The translations under genes and the position numbers were made by a program. Under the pieces are notes generated by a model. The model did no database searches. It worked only from the letters and a program-made list of their open reading frames with translations, and had not been told where the DNA came from. A stretch of DNA of 64,000 nucleotides from DATFES01 sp035457725 (GTDB lineage: Bacteria; Pseudomonadota; Alphaproteobacteria; CACIAM-22H2): assembly GCA_035457725.1 (NCBI GenBank), contig DATIBC010000111.1:24516-88515 (forward strand), in the 5' to 3' direction. This document shows positions 43,222-51,735 of the stretch, piece after piece (position 1 is the stretch's first letter; each line of letters opens with the position of its first letter).

Positions 43222-43974
43222 TCAGCGCAAAAACTCGACGCTCGCCCGCCCGATCTGCGGAAAATATGCCTCGGCGCGCGCTCCCGGTTCGACGAATGTC
43301 ATGCCGGTGAACGACCCGGTGGTGACGATCGCGTCCGCCGTCAGGCCGCCGCGCCGTTCGCGGCAATGGTTGACCAGCCACACCAGCAAGCGGCGTGGAT
43401 CGCCGCCCGAGTTTCCACCGACCGCGTCGACGACGGTCTTGCCGTCGATCGACAGGCGGACGGCGGCGTTGGCGAGATCGATGGCGCGCCAATCCTGGAT
43501 GGCATCGCCGACAACGAACCCGCCGTTCATCTGGTTGTCGGCCAGAAGCGCCAACGGATCGGCGGTGCGCCAGTCGGCGATACGCGTGTCGACGACTTCA
43601 ATCGCGGGATGCGCCGCGCCGATGATGTCGTAGACCTCCTCCGCACTCAGCGGCTGCCGCCCCGCAGCTACGTCGCGAGCGACCCGAAAGGCGATCTCGG
43701 CCTCGATGCCGATCATGCGGAACCCAGCGGCGGCCAACGTCGCCGGGCTGCGTCGGATCAGCGGCCGGAACATCGGCGCGCAGGTCGGCTCGGCGCTCGG
43801 CGTCTTGGCGCCCACTTTCCAGCCGCCGATTTCTCCCACCCGGCGCGCCACCGCGTCCTGCACCGCGTACGCGTCATCGACTCGCCGGGGCGGATCATCG
43901 ACGGCGATCTGCGTGCCCCGCATGCGTGCATCGGCCAATTGTCCGGCTAGGCGTTCGGCGTCGAATATGGTCAT
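43222..43974 (-). CDS. 2-keto-4-pentenoate hydratase-like protein (FAH superfamily)
   Basis: 250 residues. MhpD-type features: GGWKVGAKT, MIGIEAEIAFRVARD (metal-ligand acidic residues), AIEVVDTRIADW, FVVGDAIQDWRAID and TTGSFTGMTFVEPGARA. It could hydrate a dienoate or decarboxylate a keto acid. The start at MTIFDAERL is preferred; a start 14 codons upstream is possible. It is 23 bp after the amidase stop in the hydantoinase-TRAP operon and 29 bp before the acyl-CoA dehydrogenase start. Exact reaction unknown. Confidence 0.85.
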   Translation of the reverse strand: MTIFDAERLAGQLADARMRGTQIAVDDPPRRVDDAYAVQDAVARRVGEIGGWKVGAKTPSAEPTCAPMFRPLIRRSPATLAAAGFRMIGIEAEIAFRVARDVAAGRQPLSAEEVYDIIGAAHPAIEVVDTRIADWRTADPLALLADNQMNGGFVVGDAIQDWRAIDLANAAVRLSIDGKTVVDAVGGNSGGDPRRLLVWLVNHCRERRGGLTADAIVTTGSFTGMTFVEPGARAEAYFPQIGRASVEFLR

Positions 43975-43997
43975 GCGGGTGGATAAACTCGCCCCAG

Positions 43998-45419
43998 TTA
44001 ATCGATCTTCGGCCAACGTTCCGCCCAGGGAAAATTGCGCTCATACTCGGCGGCCACTTGCAGCAATAGCGCATCCGCTCCGTATCCGCCAACCAGTTGC
44101 GCCCCGATGGGTAGGCCGTTACGCGAATGCGCACACGGAATGTTGATCCCCGGCACGCCCGCGGCATTGGCAAACCCAGTGAAAACCGCGTGTCCTCGCG
44201 GTCCAACCGGTACGTCCGCAATCGTCGCCGGATATGCGGTTTCGGCCGGCCATGGCAAGGCAGCGGCACTCGGCGTAAGGATAAGGTCGAGGCGCGCAAA
44301 TACCTCGGCAAGCCTGCGCCGCAATCCGGCGACCACGTCCAGCGATTCGACATAGTCGGCGGCGTTCCAGCGTTGACCTTGTTCGGCCATGGCCGCGATC
44401 GAAGGTGTGACCCGGTCGCGCCAATCGCTTTGCCGACGCAACAACCACACCAGGCCCGACTCACCGATCATCGGCCAGACTCGATTGAGCGCGCCGACGT
44501 CGAACGGCGCTTCCCCCACCTCGACGCGGTGTCCAAGCCGCTGCAGATTGTGCGCCGCCTCGTCGACGCTCGCGCTCACCTCCGGATCGACCGGCGCGTC
44601 ATCAAATCGCGCAACGTAGAGGACTCGCTGGCGCGGAGGCGCGCTCACCAGATCGCAGGAAAACCCGACAAAGGCGCGTGAAGCCTGATCACGGTCATCG
44701 GATCCAGCCATGACCGACATCAGGAGGGCAGCATCGGCCGTGGTCCGCGCGATCGGACCGACGACTTCAAAGTCGTGGAGGATCTGCGGCAGCCCATCGC
44801 GCCGCGCGACCCGACCGATTGAAGGTTTGAGCCCGACAAGTCCAGTGTGGCTCGCCGGTCGCCGGATGGATCCGCCGCCATCCGTCGCGGCGGCGAGCGG
44901 CGTCATCCCGGCCGCGACCGACGCGGCCGCACCACCGCTCGAACCACCCGGCGTCAGTCGTGAGTTCCAGGGATTGCGCGTCGGCCCGAAAACCTGGTTG
45001 TCGGTATAGCCCTGCAGCGTGAACTCCGGCACGTTCGTCTTTCCCACGATCACCGCGCCGGCGGCACGCAGCCGGGCCACGGGCAGCTCATCGTGCTTCG
45101 GGACGAATTCGGCGTATAGCTTGCTTCCCCACGTCGAGCGCATCCCGCGAACCGTCATATTGTCCTTGATCGTCAGCGGAATTCCGTCGAGCGGGCCGCG
45201 CGCAGCGCCGCGCTGCCACCTCGCCTCGCTTGCCTGCGCCGCAGCCTTCGCTCCGTCGACATCCAGTATGACGATTGCGTTGAGGCGCGCATTGACGTCA
45301 TCAATGCGGGCCAGGCACGCAGTCAGCACATCAACAGGGGAAAGCCGACGTCCGGCGAACTCGGCGGCCAACTCGGTCGCGCTGAACTGCCAGAGGGCCC
45401 GGCTGCCGTTGCCGCTCAA
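43998..45419 (-). CDS. Amidase (amidase signature family)
   Basis: About 473 residues if translation starts at TTG 45419, overlapping the dctM stop by 4 bp; the open frame runs further but the upstream part is antisense to dctM. Catalytic triad by numbering from that start: K85 (TIKDNM), S161 (GGSSGGAAAS, second Ser) and S184 (GGGSIRRPA). The signature is intact. It should hydrolyse an amide to acid and ammonia, for example a half-amide, ureido or N-carbamoyl compound made by the operon's hydantoinase. The start codon is the least certain point; no strong Shine-Dalgarno sequence was seen. Confidence 0.88.
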   Translation of the reverse strand: MSGNGSRALWQFSATELAAEFAGRRLSPVDVLTACLARIDDVNARLNAIVILDVDGAKAAAQASEARWQRGAARGPLDGIPLTIKDNMTVRGMRSTWGSKLYAEFVPKHDELPVARLRAAGAVIVGKTNVPEFTLQGYTDNQVFGPTRNPWNSRLTPGGSSGGAAASVAAGMTPLAAATDGGGSIRRPASHTGLVGLKPSIGRVARRDGLPQILHDFEVVGPIARTTADAALLMSVMAGSDDRDQASRAFVGFSCDLVSAPPRQRVLYVARFDDAPVDPEVSASVDEAAHNLQRLGHRVEVGEAPFDVGALNRVWPMIGESGLVWLLRRQSDWRDRVTPSIAAMAEQGQRWNAADYVESLDVVAGLRRRLAEVFARLDLILTPSAAALPWPAETAYPATIADVPVGPRGHAVFTGFANAAGVPGINIPCAHSRNGLPIGAQLVGGYGADALLLQVAAEYERNFPWAERWPKID

Positions 45420-46726
45420 AACATGCTTCGTGGCAGCCACAAGACGATCTCCGGCACGAACCACAAGAGTATGGTGAATGCGAGCATGATCACGACGTAA
45501 GGCCAAATGCCCTGAATGACGTCATTGATCGACCCGTTGTCAGGACGTATCCCCTGAACGACGTACAGGTTCATTCCGACCGGCGGGGTAATGAGCGCGA
45601 TCTCGCTCATCAGGACGACGAATATCCCGAACCAGATCGGGTCGATACCAAGCGCGGTCACGATCGGATAGGCGATCGGAATCGTCGTCACCTGCATCGA
45701 CAGGACCTCGAGAAAGCAGCCAAGGATAAGATAGAAGACGACCAGGATCAGTACAATCTCGGTCGGCGACACGCCGAGCCCGGTCACGAACTTCGTTAGG
45801 ACCTGCGGGATGCTCAAGAAGTTGAGCGTCACGTTGAGGATGAACGAGCCGCAGATGATCAGGATGATCATGCCGGTCAACGCGGCTGTCTGCCGAAAGC
45901 AATGATGGAGCAGACTTAGACTGAATTGGCCGAAAACAATCGCGAATCCTATCGCAACGATCACACCGACCGCCGCCGACTCGGTCGGCGTTGCAACGCC
46001 GAAGTATATACTGCCCATGACAATGGTAAAAATGAGGAACGGCGGCACGAGAAAACGCGACAGCACTATGCGGTCGCGCAACTCCATGGGCTGTTTCGAG
46101 CCGGGTGATGTACGGCGGCCAAGATTCGTCGCGACGATATAAATCATGAACAGCAAGGTCAGGAGCACGCCCGGCAAGATGCCCGCGACGAAGAGTTGGC
46201 CAATCGAGTTATTCGTGATCGAGCCATAGACTAGGAGTGCCACGCTCGGAGGAATTAGAATGCCGAGCGTTCCGCCTGCGGCGAGTGAACCCAGGGCGTG
46301 TCGCATGTCATATCCATGCTCCCTGAGCGCCGGCAGCGCCACTGTACCGATCGTCGCGGCAGTGGCGACGGACGACCCGCAAGTCGCTGCAAAAAGGGCG
46401 CACGACCCCATGTTCGAATGAAGCAGGCCACCCGGCAGGCGGCCAAGCCAGGCGGAAAGGGCCATGTACATTTTGTCGGCCAACCCGCTCCGCAACAGGA
46501 TTTCGCCGAGCAGTATGAAAAGAGGGATCGCGGTAAGAATGTTCTCGTTCTGAACACCCCAGATGACGCTGCCCAGAGATTCGATCATCGGCCAGCCAAC
46601 CGTGGCGATTCCGCCGACGACGCCCATTCCGGCCATGACTACTGCAACCGGGACGCCGATCAGCAGGACGCCCAAGGCAACGATGAACGCAATGCCGATT
46701 GTCGCGACGCTCACGCGCGACTCCAT
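45416..46726 (-). CDS. dctM: TRAP transporter large permease subunit (DctM family)
   Basis: 436 residues and about 12 transmembrane segments. Family motifs are GGTLGILIPPSVALLVYGS, YFGVATPTESAAVG, and MSEIALITPPVGMNLYVVQG. It completes the DctPQM system with the genes at 46745 and 47391. The start follows dctQ with an 18-bp gap, and the stop overlaps the amidase start by 4 bp, so the transporter and amidase are translationally linked. Confidence 0.93.
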   Translation of the reverse strand: MESRVSVATIGIAFIVALGVLLIGVPVAVVMAGMGVVGGIATVGWPMIESLGSVIWGVQNENILTAIPLFILLGEILLRSGLADKMYMALSAWLGRLPGGLLHSNMGSCALFAATCGSSVATAATIGTVALPALREHGYDMRHALGSLAAGGTLGILIPPSVALLVYGSITNNSIGQLFVAGILPGVLLTLLFMIYIVATNLGRRTSPGSKQPMELRDRIVLSRFLVPPFLIFTIVMGSIYFGVATPTESAAVGVIVAIGFAIVFGQFSLSLLHHCFRQTAALTGMIILIICGSFILNVTLNFLSIPQVLTKFVTGLGVSPTEIVLILVVFYLILGCFLEVLSMQVTTIPIAYPIVTALGIDPIWFGIFVVLMSEIALITPPVGMNLYVVQGIRPDNGSINDVIQGIWPYVVIMLAFTILLWFVPEIVLWLPRSMF

Positions 46727-46744
46727 CCGGCCGCGATGGGAACG

Positions 46745-47311
46745 TTACCGGTGGGCAAGGTCCTCGAGCTCCTCGGCAATTTCTTCGCGCGCTTCCTTGG
46801 GACCGTGGATGCGATCGAGTTCGTCGTGCCGGCCCGCCATCAGGAGATATGTGGCGCGCAGCGCCAATAACGTCGCGAGTACGGCAAAAATCATCAGCCC
46901 CCCGTACCAGACGCCCTGCGGCCAAATCAGCGGCGTCGCCCACGGCGTGGGCGCCGTACTGTGGTACTCGACCGTATCGGCAAGGATTGTCGTGCAAACC
47001 CAGACGATCAATACGCCGAACGCCGCGATCAATACGATCGAAAGCCAGTTGAGGAGCGTTCGCACCAGACGCGGCAGAAGCACATGGAACATCTCGATGC
47101 GTATGTGCGCCCGCTCGATGAGCGCGACCGTGAATGCAAGCGAGGAACCCACCGCCAGCGCGTAGCCGCCCAGCTCATCGGCGCCCTGGAGCGAGAAATT
47201 GAACAGCTTTCGCCCCAATGTCTCGACCGCTACGAACAGCGACAGCGCAATGAAGATATAGCCGAAGATCGACGCGAAGAGCGCCGACAACGACTTCAAG
47301 ATCCGTTCCAT
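46745..47311 (-). CDS. dctQ: TRAP transporter small permease subunit (DctQ family)
   Basis: 188 residues. Four hydrophobic segments are seen: FGYIFIALSLFVAVETL, ALAVGSSLAFTVALIE, LNWLSIVLIAAFGVLIVW and LMIFAVLATLLALRATYLL. The motif FNFSLQGADELGGYALAVGSSLAF is characteristic of DctQ. It lies between the solute receptor (79-bp gap carrying a perfect hairpin) and dctM. The tail is charged and cytoplasmic. Confidence 0.9.
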   Translation of the reverse strand: MERILKSLSALFASIFGYIFIALSLFVAVETLGRKLFNFSLQGADELGGYALAVGSSLAFTVALIERAHIRIEMFHVLLPRLVRTLLNWLSIVLIAAFGVLIVWVCTTILADTVEYHSTAPTPWATPLIWPQGVWYGGLMIFAVLATLLALRATYLLMAGRHDELDRIHGPKEAREEIAEELEDLAHR

Positions 47312-47335
47312 CGCTCGCTCCCGCAGCTTACGGAC

Positions 47336-47364
47336 CGCCGGCGAGGCGGTGCGCCTCGCCGGCG
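47336..47364. other. Perfect 13-bp hairpin between dctP and dctQ
   Basis: CGCCGGCGAGGCG (47336-47348) and CGCCTCGCCGGCG (47352-47364) are exact inverted repeats with a 3-base loop. They lie in the 79-bp gap just downstream of the minus-strand dctP and upstream of dctQ. No T-run follows on the minus strand. It probably sets the ratio of binding protein to permease mRNA. Confidence 0.65.
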
Positions 47365-47390
47365 ATCAGGGCATGCCCTTCCGACGCGCT

Positions 47391-48437
47391 TTAGTTTATT
47401 CCCGCAATCGGTCCGAGAAGCTTTTTCCAAGTCGCCGAGCAGCCGGCATACGACTTCTCGCATACCTCGGACCACGCCGGATAGGCTACCGATTTCAACC
47501 CACTTTGAATGAGCTGAAGGTCTGATTCGCGCACCGCAACCTCGACCATGCTGTACTTCTTGACGGTGGTGCATGGGTCCTTCCCGACATTGCACCGTAC
47601 CGCATCGTCGAACAGGTGCTTTGAGTATTCCCAGATGTCGCTTTCAAGCTGCCGGAATGCCGCCGCGATCTTCCCTTGCTGGTCGGCCGTCAGCTTCTTC
47701 CACGAGTCGAGATTCATGCCATAAGCGTTGAAGGCGATCTGAAAGCCGATCGGCATGAAATGGGTCGTTACCTCCGGCCACCCGGCGGAATTAGCCGAAC
47801 TCGGGCCGGTGATCGCACAGTCCACGACACCGCGCGACAAGGCCTGCTGCACCTCGCCGAACGAGATCGCCACCGGAACTCCACCGATTTGCTCGATGAA
47901 TTTCGCCAGCGACTGGTCATAGACCCGCACCTTCTTGCCCTTGAGATCCGACAGTCCGCCGATCGGAACACGGCAGAAAACCACCTGGGGGCCGAACGGC
48001 CACAGGCCGAGAAGCTTGCCATTGAACCGCTCCTGCAGACGCTGGTCGAACGCATCGCGATACGCGGTCATCACTTTGCGCGCCACCTCGTAATTTGGAT
48101 TGAGGCCGACGACGTCGAGTCCGAGAAAGAACGGCTCGTCGCGCGACACCTGCGCCAGGCGTAGCGACACGACGTCGAACAAACCGGATTTCAGGACGCG
48201 GAGTCCTTCGGCGTCCTTGATGCCGATGACATCCATCGGCTTGTAGTCGACATCGAGCGGCAACCCGGTCGTCTTCGCCAGACTCTCGAAGAAAGGCTGC
48301 TCTTTGTTCTGCTGAATTAGGCCGGTCGCCAGAAGATTGCCGGCGACGCGAAGTTTGATGGTCTGCTGCGAGTTTGCTGAAACCGCTGCTCCAGCGATTG
48401 CAATGCCGAGCATAGCCGCCGTAAATCTGATCATCAT
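47391..48437 (-). CDS. dctP: TRAP transporter solute-binding protein (DctP family)
   Basis: 348 residues with a Sec signal peptide (MMIRFTAAMLGIAIAGAAVSANSQ). The mature part has KLRVAGNLLATGLIQ, the middle LKGKKVRVYDQSLAKFIEQIGG with the usual arginine for carboxylate binding, and ALSRGVVDCAITG. Five or more cysteines lie in the C-terminal third (CNVGKDPC, CEKSYAGC), which may form disulfides and is unusual for the family. It is encoded between the hydantoinase gene and dctQ. A dicarboxylate, imide or ureide ligand would suit the operon, but cannot be read from sequence. Confidence 0.88.
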   Translation of the reverse strand: MMIRFTAAMLGIAIAGAAVSANSQQTIKLRVAGNLLATGLIQQNKEQPFFESLAKTTGLPLDVDYKPMDVIGIKDAEGLRVLKSGLFDVVSLRLAQVSRDEPFFLGLDVVGLNPNYEVARKVMTAYRDAFDQRLQERFNGKLLGLWPFGPQVVFCRVPIGGLSDLKGKKVRVYDQSLAKFIEQIGGVPVAISFGEVQQALSRGVVDCAITGPSSANSAGWPEVTTHFMPIGFQIAFNAYGMNLDSWKKLTADQQGKIAAAFRQLESDIWEYSKHLFDDAVRCNVGKDPCTTVKKYSMVEVAVRESDLQLIQSGLKSVAYPAWSEVCEKSYAGCSATWKKLLGPIAGIN

Positions 48438-48554
48438 TGGTACCCCCACTGGTTTGAGTTGGCGTTCCGTGCGTCCCAAGCAACTGTCTCGACGACCCGG
48501 AATGGCCTGCCGTTGGTTCCCGAATTTGGTCGTCGCTGTTCGATCATCGTCGGC

Positions 48555-49991
48555 TCAGTGGAATTCACTGGCGGTCACGCCGCGCCGGCGCGCCGGCAAT
48601 GGCGGCTGGCAACGTAGGAAACGGCCGCGCCCCTCGGCAGCGGTGAAATGTCCGTCGGCCCAGACGATTTCGCCGGCTGAAATCGTGACCTCGGGCCAGC
48701 CTGTCACCTCGAGCCCCTCATAGGGGGTATAATCGACGTTGTGATGCAGCGCGTCGTTTCGAATCACCCATCGGCGATCGGGATCGATCACGACGATGTC
48801 GGCGTCGGATCCGATGGCGATCGTTCCCTTGGCGGGATAGAGTCCGTACATCTGCGCCGGATTGGTGGCGACAAGGCCAACGAAGCGCGACATCGAGATC
48901 CTTCCCTTCGTGACACCTTCCGAAAACAGGATCGGCACGCGCGTCTCGACGCCGGGAATTCCGTTCGGCACGTGATTGAAAGCCGCGCCTTCACCGCGCA
49001 GCATTTTCCCCCTGCGGTCGGCGTAGCGGAACGGCGCATGATCGGAGGAGAAGACGTGGAAGACGCCGCTCGCCAACCCGGCCCAGACCGCCGCTTGGTT
49101 CGCCTTGTCGCGTGGCGGCGGGCTACATATGCATTTCGCCCCTTCGAACCCCGGTCGTTTCATATCGTCGGCCGTCAGCACAAGGTATTGCGGGCAGGTT
49201 TCCGCATAGACCCGGAGGCCGCGACTTTGGGCTAGACGGATTTGCTCGACCGCCTCGCCTCCCGATACATGGACAATCAGCACCGGGACATCAACCAGCT
49301 CGGCCAGTGCGATCGCGCGATGCGTTGCCTCGCGCTCGACGACCATTGGCCGAGACATGGCATGATGATGCGGCGCCGTCATTCCGGCCCGGGTGAGCTG
49401 CTCGGTCAGCCAGGCTATGCAGTCGGCGTTTTCCGCGTGGATCATGGCCATTGCGCCGTCGCGGCGCGCAATCGCTAGCACGTCAAGAATCTGCCGGTCG
49501 TTCAATTTCAAATCATCATAGGTCATGTAAATCTTGAACGACGTATAGCCGTCGCGAATCAACGCCGGCAGTTCCTGACCGAGAATTTGGTCGGTCGGAT
49601 CGCTGATGATCAGATGAAACGCGTAATCGATGACCGCCTTGCCCGCGGCGCGCCCGTGATAATCGGCGACCGCAGCTCGCAACGACTGTCCTTTTACCTG
49701 AGCCGCGAAAGGAATCACGGTCGTCGTGCCGCCGCAGGCCGCCGATCGCGTCCCGGTGAGGAAATCATCGGCCATTACCGCGCCGTCGGCCATCGGCTGG
49801 TCGAAGTGGCAATGTGCGTCCACTCCACCGGGCATGACCAGCTTGCCAACGGCCGGAACCTCGCACCCACCGCGTGGCAAATCGGCAGCGAGAGCGACGA
49901 TCTTTCCATCGCGCACGCCGACGTCGGCACGAAAGACGTCGGCAGCCGTCGCTACCGTTCCACCGCGCACGACGAGATCGAGCTGGTTCAT
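48555..49991 (-). CDS. Hydantoinase/dihydropyrimidinase-family cyclic amidohydrolase
   Basis: 478 residues, (beta/alpha)8 metal hydrolase. Metal-site residues: H60 and H62 (DAHCHFD), K153 as the carboxylated lysine (SFKIYMTY), H in MIHAENADC, H in LIVHVSGGEA, and D in FSSDHAPF. It hydrolyses a cyclic diamide (hydantoin, dihydropyrimidine or cyclic imide) to the N-carbamoyl acid or half-amide. It lies 15 bp downstream of the Asp/Glu racemase-superfamily gene and 117 bp upstream of dctP in the same operon. The amidase further down is the natural next step for the ring-opened product. Allantoinase is less likely from the motifs. Confidence 0.92.
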   Translation of the reverse strand: MNQLDLVVRGGTVATAADVFRADVGVRDGKIVALAADLPRGGCEVPAVGKLVMPGGVDAHCHFDQPMADGAVMADDFLTGTRSAACGGTTTVIPFAAQVKGQSLRAAVADYHGRAAGKAVIDYAFHLIISDPTDQILGQELPALIRDGYTSFKIYMTYDDLKLNDRQILDVLAIARRDGAMAMIHAENADCIAWLTEQLTRAGMTAPHHHAMSRPMVVEREATHRAIALAELVDVPVLIVHVSGGEAVEQIRLAQSRGLRVYAETCPQYLVLTADDMKRPGFEGAKCICSPPPRDKANQAAVWAGLASGVFHVFSSDHAPFRYADRRGKMLRGEGAAFNHVPNGIPGVETRVPILFSEGVTKGRISMSRFVGLVATNPAQMYGLYPAKGTIAIGSDADIVVIDPDRRWVIRNDALHHNVDYTPYEGLEVTGWPEVTISAGEIVWADGHFTAAEGRGRFLRCQPPLPARRRGVTASEFH

Positions 49992-50006
49992 GATCGCGAG
50001 TTCCCG

Positions 50007-50813
50007 TCAGCGCACATCGCGAAACAGACGACCCCAGCCGACGATCCGCCGCGGATCCACGCCGGCGATTCGGACGGACGCCCAGATGGCGGTTGCGACC
50101 GTGTCGTACACTGGAATGCCGACTTCGGCTTCGATTGCCTCGACCAAGCCGGCGCCCTTCATGTTGGTGCACATCACGGTTATCGCATCGGGTGCGGCGC
50201 GAGCGACGGCGCGAATCATTTCGGCGATCGTTGCCTCACCGATCTCGGAAAACTCGAAGTTGGTCTGCAGATCGAGATGTCGTTCGGTGGCGCATTCGAA
50301 TCCCTGGCGGCCGAGATTCGCAATAATTCGCGACTGGACATCCGAGCGATACGGGGTCACCAAGCCATAGCGGGCCACGCCGGTACGGCGGAAAACTTCG
50401 TCCAACGCCAGTATCGACGATGTCGCCGGAATTCTCGTCGCTTGCTCGATCGCCTGGCAAAGCGCGCGGTCCTGGTCGAACCCCATCCAGCCTCCGGAGG
50501 TTCCATTCCAGGCGATCACGTCAACTCGTGCGTCAGCGAGAAGTCGAGCCGCGACAAGCAGCGCGCGACGGTCGAACTGATCGAGCGCGCTCGATTCAAG
50601 GGAGATCTCGGTCACCGGAAATCGGCCGAAATGCGCCGTGATTTCCGGCAAGTCGGCCAAAATACGTCCGCTCATAGGTTCGAGAATCGTGTTGGACGAA
50701 GGCGTCAGCATGCCGATGAGGACACGGCCGTCGGCCTTTCTAGATCGTGCCGAGGAACCCACTTCCTCGCTTGCTGGCAGTATCGGCGTCATCGGCATGG
50801 CCAAGTCCCGCAT
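50007..50813 (-). CDS. Asp/Glu racemase-superfamily protein, arylmalonate-decarboxylase/maleate-isomerase-like
   Basis: 268 residues. The opening IGMLTPSSNTILEP matches maleate isomerase and arylmalonate decarboxylase relatives. The first catalytic position is Gly, not Cys (N103-G104-T105-S106), while the second cysteine C215 is present in VMCTNMKG. One cysteine with Gly-Thr-Ser at the other site is the arrangement of arylmalonate decarboxylase; true racemases and maleate isomerase need two cysteines. It is the first gene of the operon, 15 bp ahead of the hydantoinase, and is divergent from the GntR regulator. A decarboxylase of a malonate-type acid is therefore the favoured guess; a racemase cannot be excluded. 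Confidence 0.8.
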   Translation of the reverse strand: MRDLAMPMTPILPASEEVGSSARSRKADGRVLIGMLTPSSNTILEPMSGRILADLPEITAHFGRFPVTEISLESSALDQFDRRALLVAARLLADARVDVIAWNGTSGGWMGFDQDRALCQAIEQATRIPATSSILALDEVFRRTGVARYGLVTPYRSDVQSRIIANLGRQGFECATERHLDLQTNFEFSEIGEATIAEMIRAVARAAPDAITVMCTNMKGAGLVEAIEAEVGIPVYDTVATAIWASVRIAGVDPRRIVGWGRLFRDVR

Positions 50814-51011
50814 CGACCTGCTCGTGACGCCGCGTAGCGGCCGAGCATCGCAAATCAGGTTGCACGATATATGCCACAGTCAGAGTGGTATTTAAAATAC
50901 ATTTTTGTATGATGTATACAATAGAAAAAACATTGCATTATTTCTGATAGTTAATTATGATCGATCAACTCTGGGCCCCCTGACATGACCTAGAGGAACA
51001 GGCGGGACACG
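50814..51011. promoter_or_regulatory. AT-rich divergent promoter region between the hydantoinase operon and its GntR regulator
   Basis: 198 bp, with a strongly AT-rich core at about 50885-50960, unlike the rest of the window. It carries runs such as TATTTAAAATACA, plus an inverted repeat (see 50905-50921). It should contain the start sites for both the GntR gene and the minus-strand operon. Confidence 0.6.
50905..50921. promoter_or_regulatory. Candidate GntR/FCD operator
   Basis: TTGTAT (50905-50910) and ATACAA (50916-50921) are exact inverted repeats around GATGT, and the nested TGTATACA (50913-50920) is itself palindromic. Both agree with the TNGTNNACNA-style operators described for FCD-type GntR regulators to within one base. 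The site is in the divergent promoter next to such a regulator gene. Confidence 0.55.
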
Positions 51012-51725
51012 ATGGACTCTAGCGAACAATTGCCAAGGGCGCGTCCGGTTCGGCGGCAGTCCCTCCACGAGCAGGCAATCGATCAATTGCGCAACATGAT
51101 CGTCGAAGGCGAGCTGGGCCCTGGCGCCCGTCTTGTCGAGGCCGAGATTTGCCGGCATCTCGATATCTCGCGCACACCCCTGCGCGAGGCGCTCAAGGTA
51201 CTGGCGAGCGAGGGACTGGTCGAATTGCTGCCGAATCGTGGCGCGCGAGTGACGAGAGTTTCCGTCGAACACGTAGACGAACTTTTTGAGGCGATTGCCG
51301 GCATCGAGGGAATGGCGGCTGGACTCGCCTGCCGGCGAATGTCCGTGGACGATCTCGAGCGACTCAAGGAGATGCATGAGCTGATCGTCCGCCTGCATGG
51401 CGAGCACAAGCGTCACGAGTATTTTCAGCTCAACCATCAGATTCACGAGATCGTCGTTCGACTCGCCGGCAATCGCATCTTGGCCGAAATGCATTCCAAG
51501 CTGCTGGCGCGCGCGCGACGAATTCGCTACATGGCAATATTATCGACGGCTCGATGGGATGAGGCGTTGGGCGAACACATCGAATTCATGAATGCGCTGA
51601 GCACCCGCAACGCCGAGCGCGCCGGCGAAATCTGGCGACGCCATGTCGCGCGAACCGGCGAGGTAGTGCGGGCTGCTTTGTCCGCCGAAACGGAACGACC
51701 ACGGATCGGCCCGCTTTACGCTTGA
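51012..51725 (+). CDS. GntR-family transcriptional regulator (FadR/FCD subfamily)
   Basis: 237 residues. An N-terminal winged helix (about 17-85: LHEQAIDQLRNMIVEGEL, ISRTPLREALKVLASEG, PNRGARV) and a C-terminal FCD effector-binding domain with the His-containing metal motif (LNHQIHEIVVRLAGN, then GEHIEFMNAL). It is divergent from the hydantoinase-TRAP operon and probably represses it until a pathway acid is bound. The candidate operator lies about 100 bp upstream of the start. Confidence 0.92.
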   Translation: MDSSEQLPRARPVRRQSLHEQAIDQLRNMIVEGELGPGARLVEAEICRHLDISRTPLREALKVLASEGLVELLPNRGARVTRVSVEHVDELFEAIAGIEGMAAGLACRRMSVDDLERLKEMHELIVRLHGEHKRHEYFQLNHQIHEIVVRLAGNRILAEMHSKLLARARRIRYMAILSTARWDEALGEHIEFMNALSTRNAERAGEIWRRHVARTGEVVRAALSAETERPRIGPLYA

Positions 51726-51735
51726 GTAGTGCGGA

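Noticed and set aside
49587..50837. Plus-strand frame of 416 codons antisense to hydantoinase and racemase-like genes
   Set aside because: No recognisable motif; spans two clear genes of the opposite strand.
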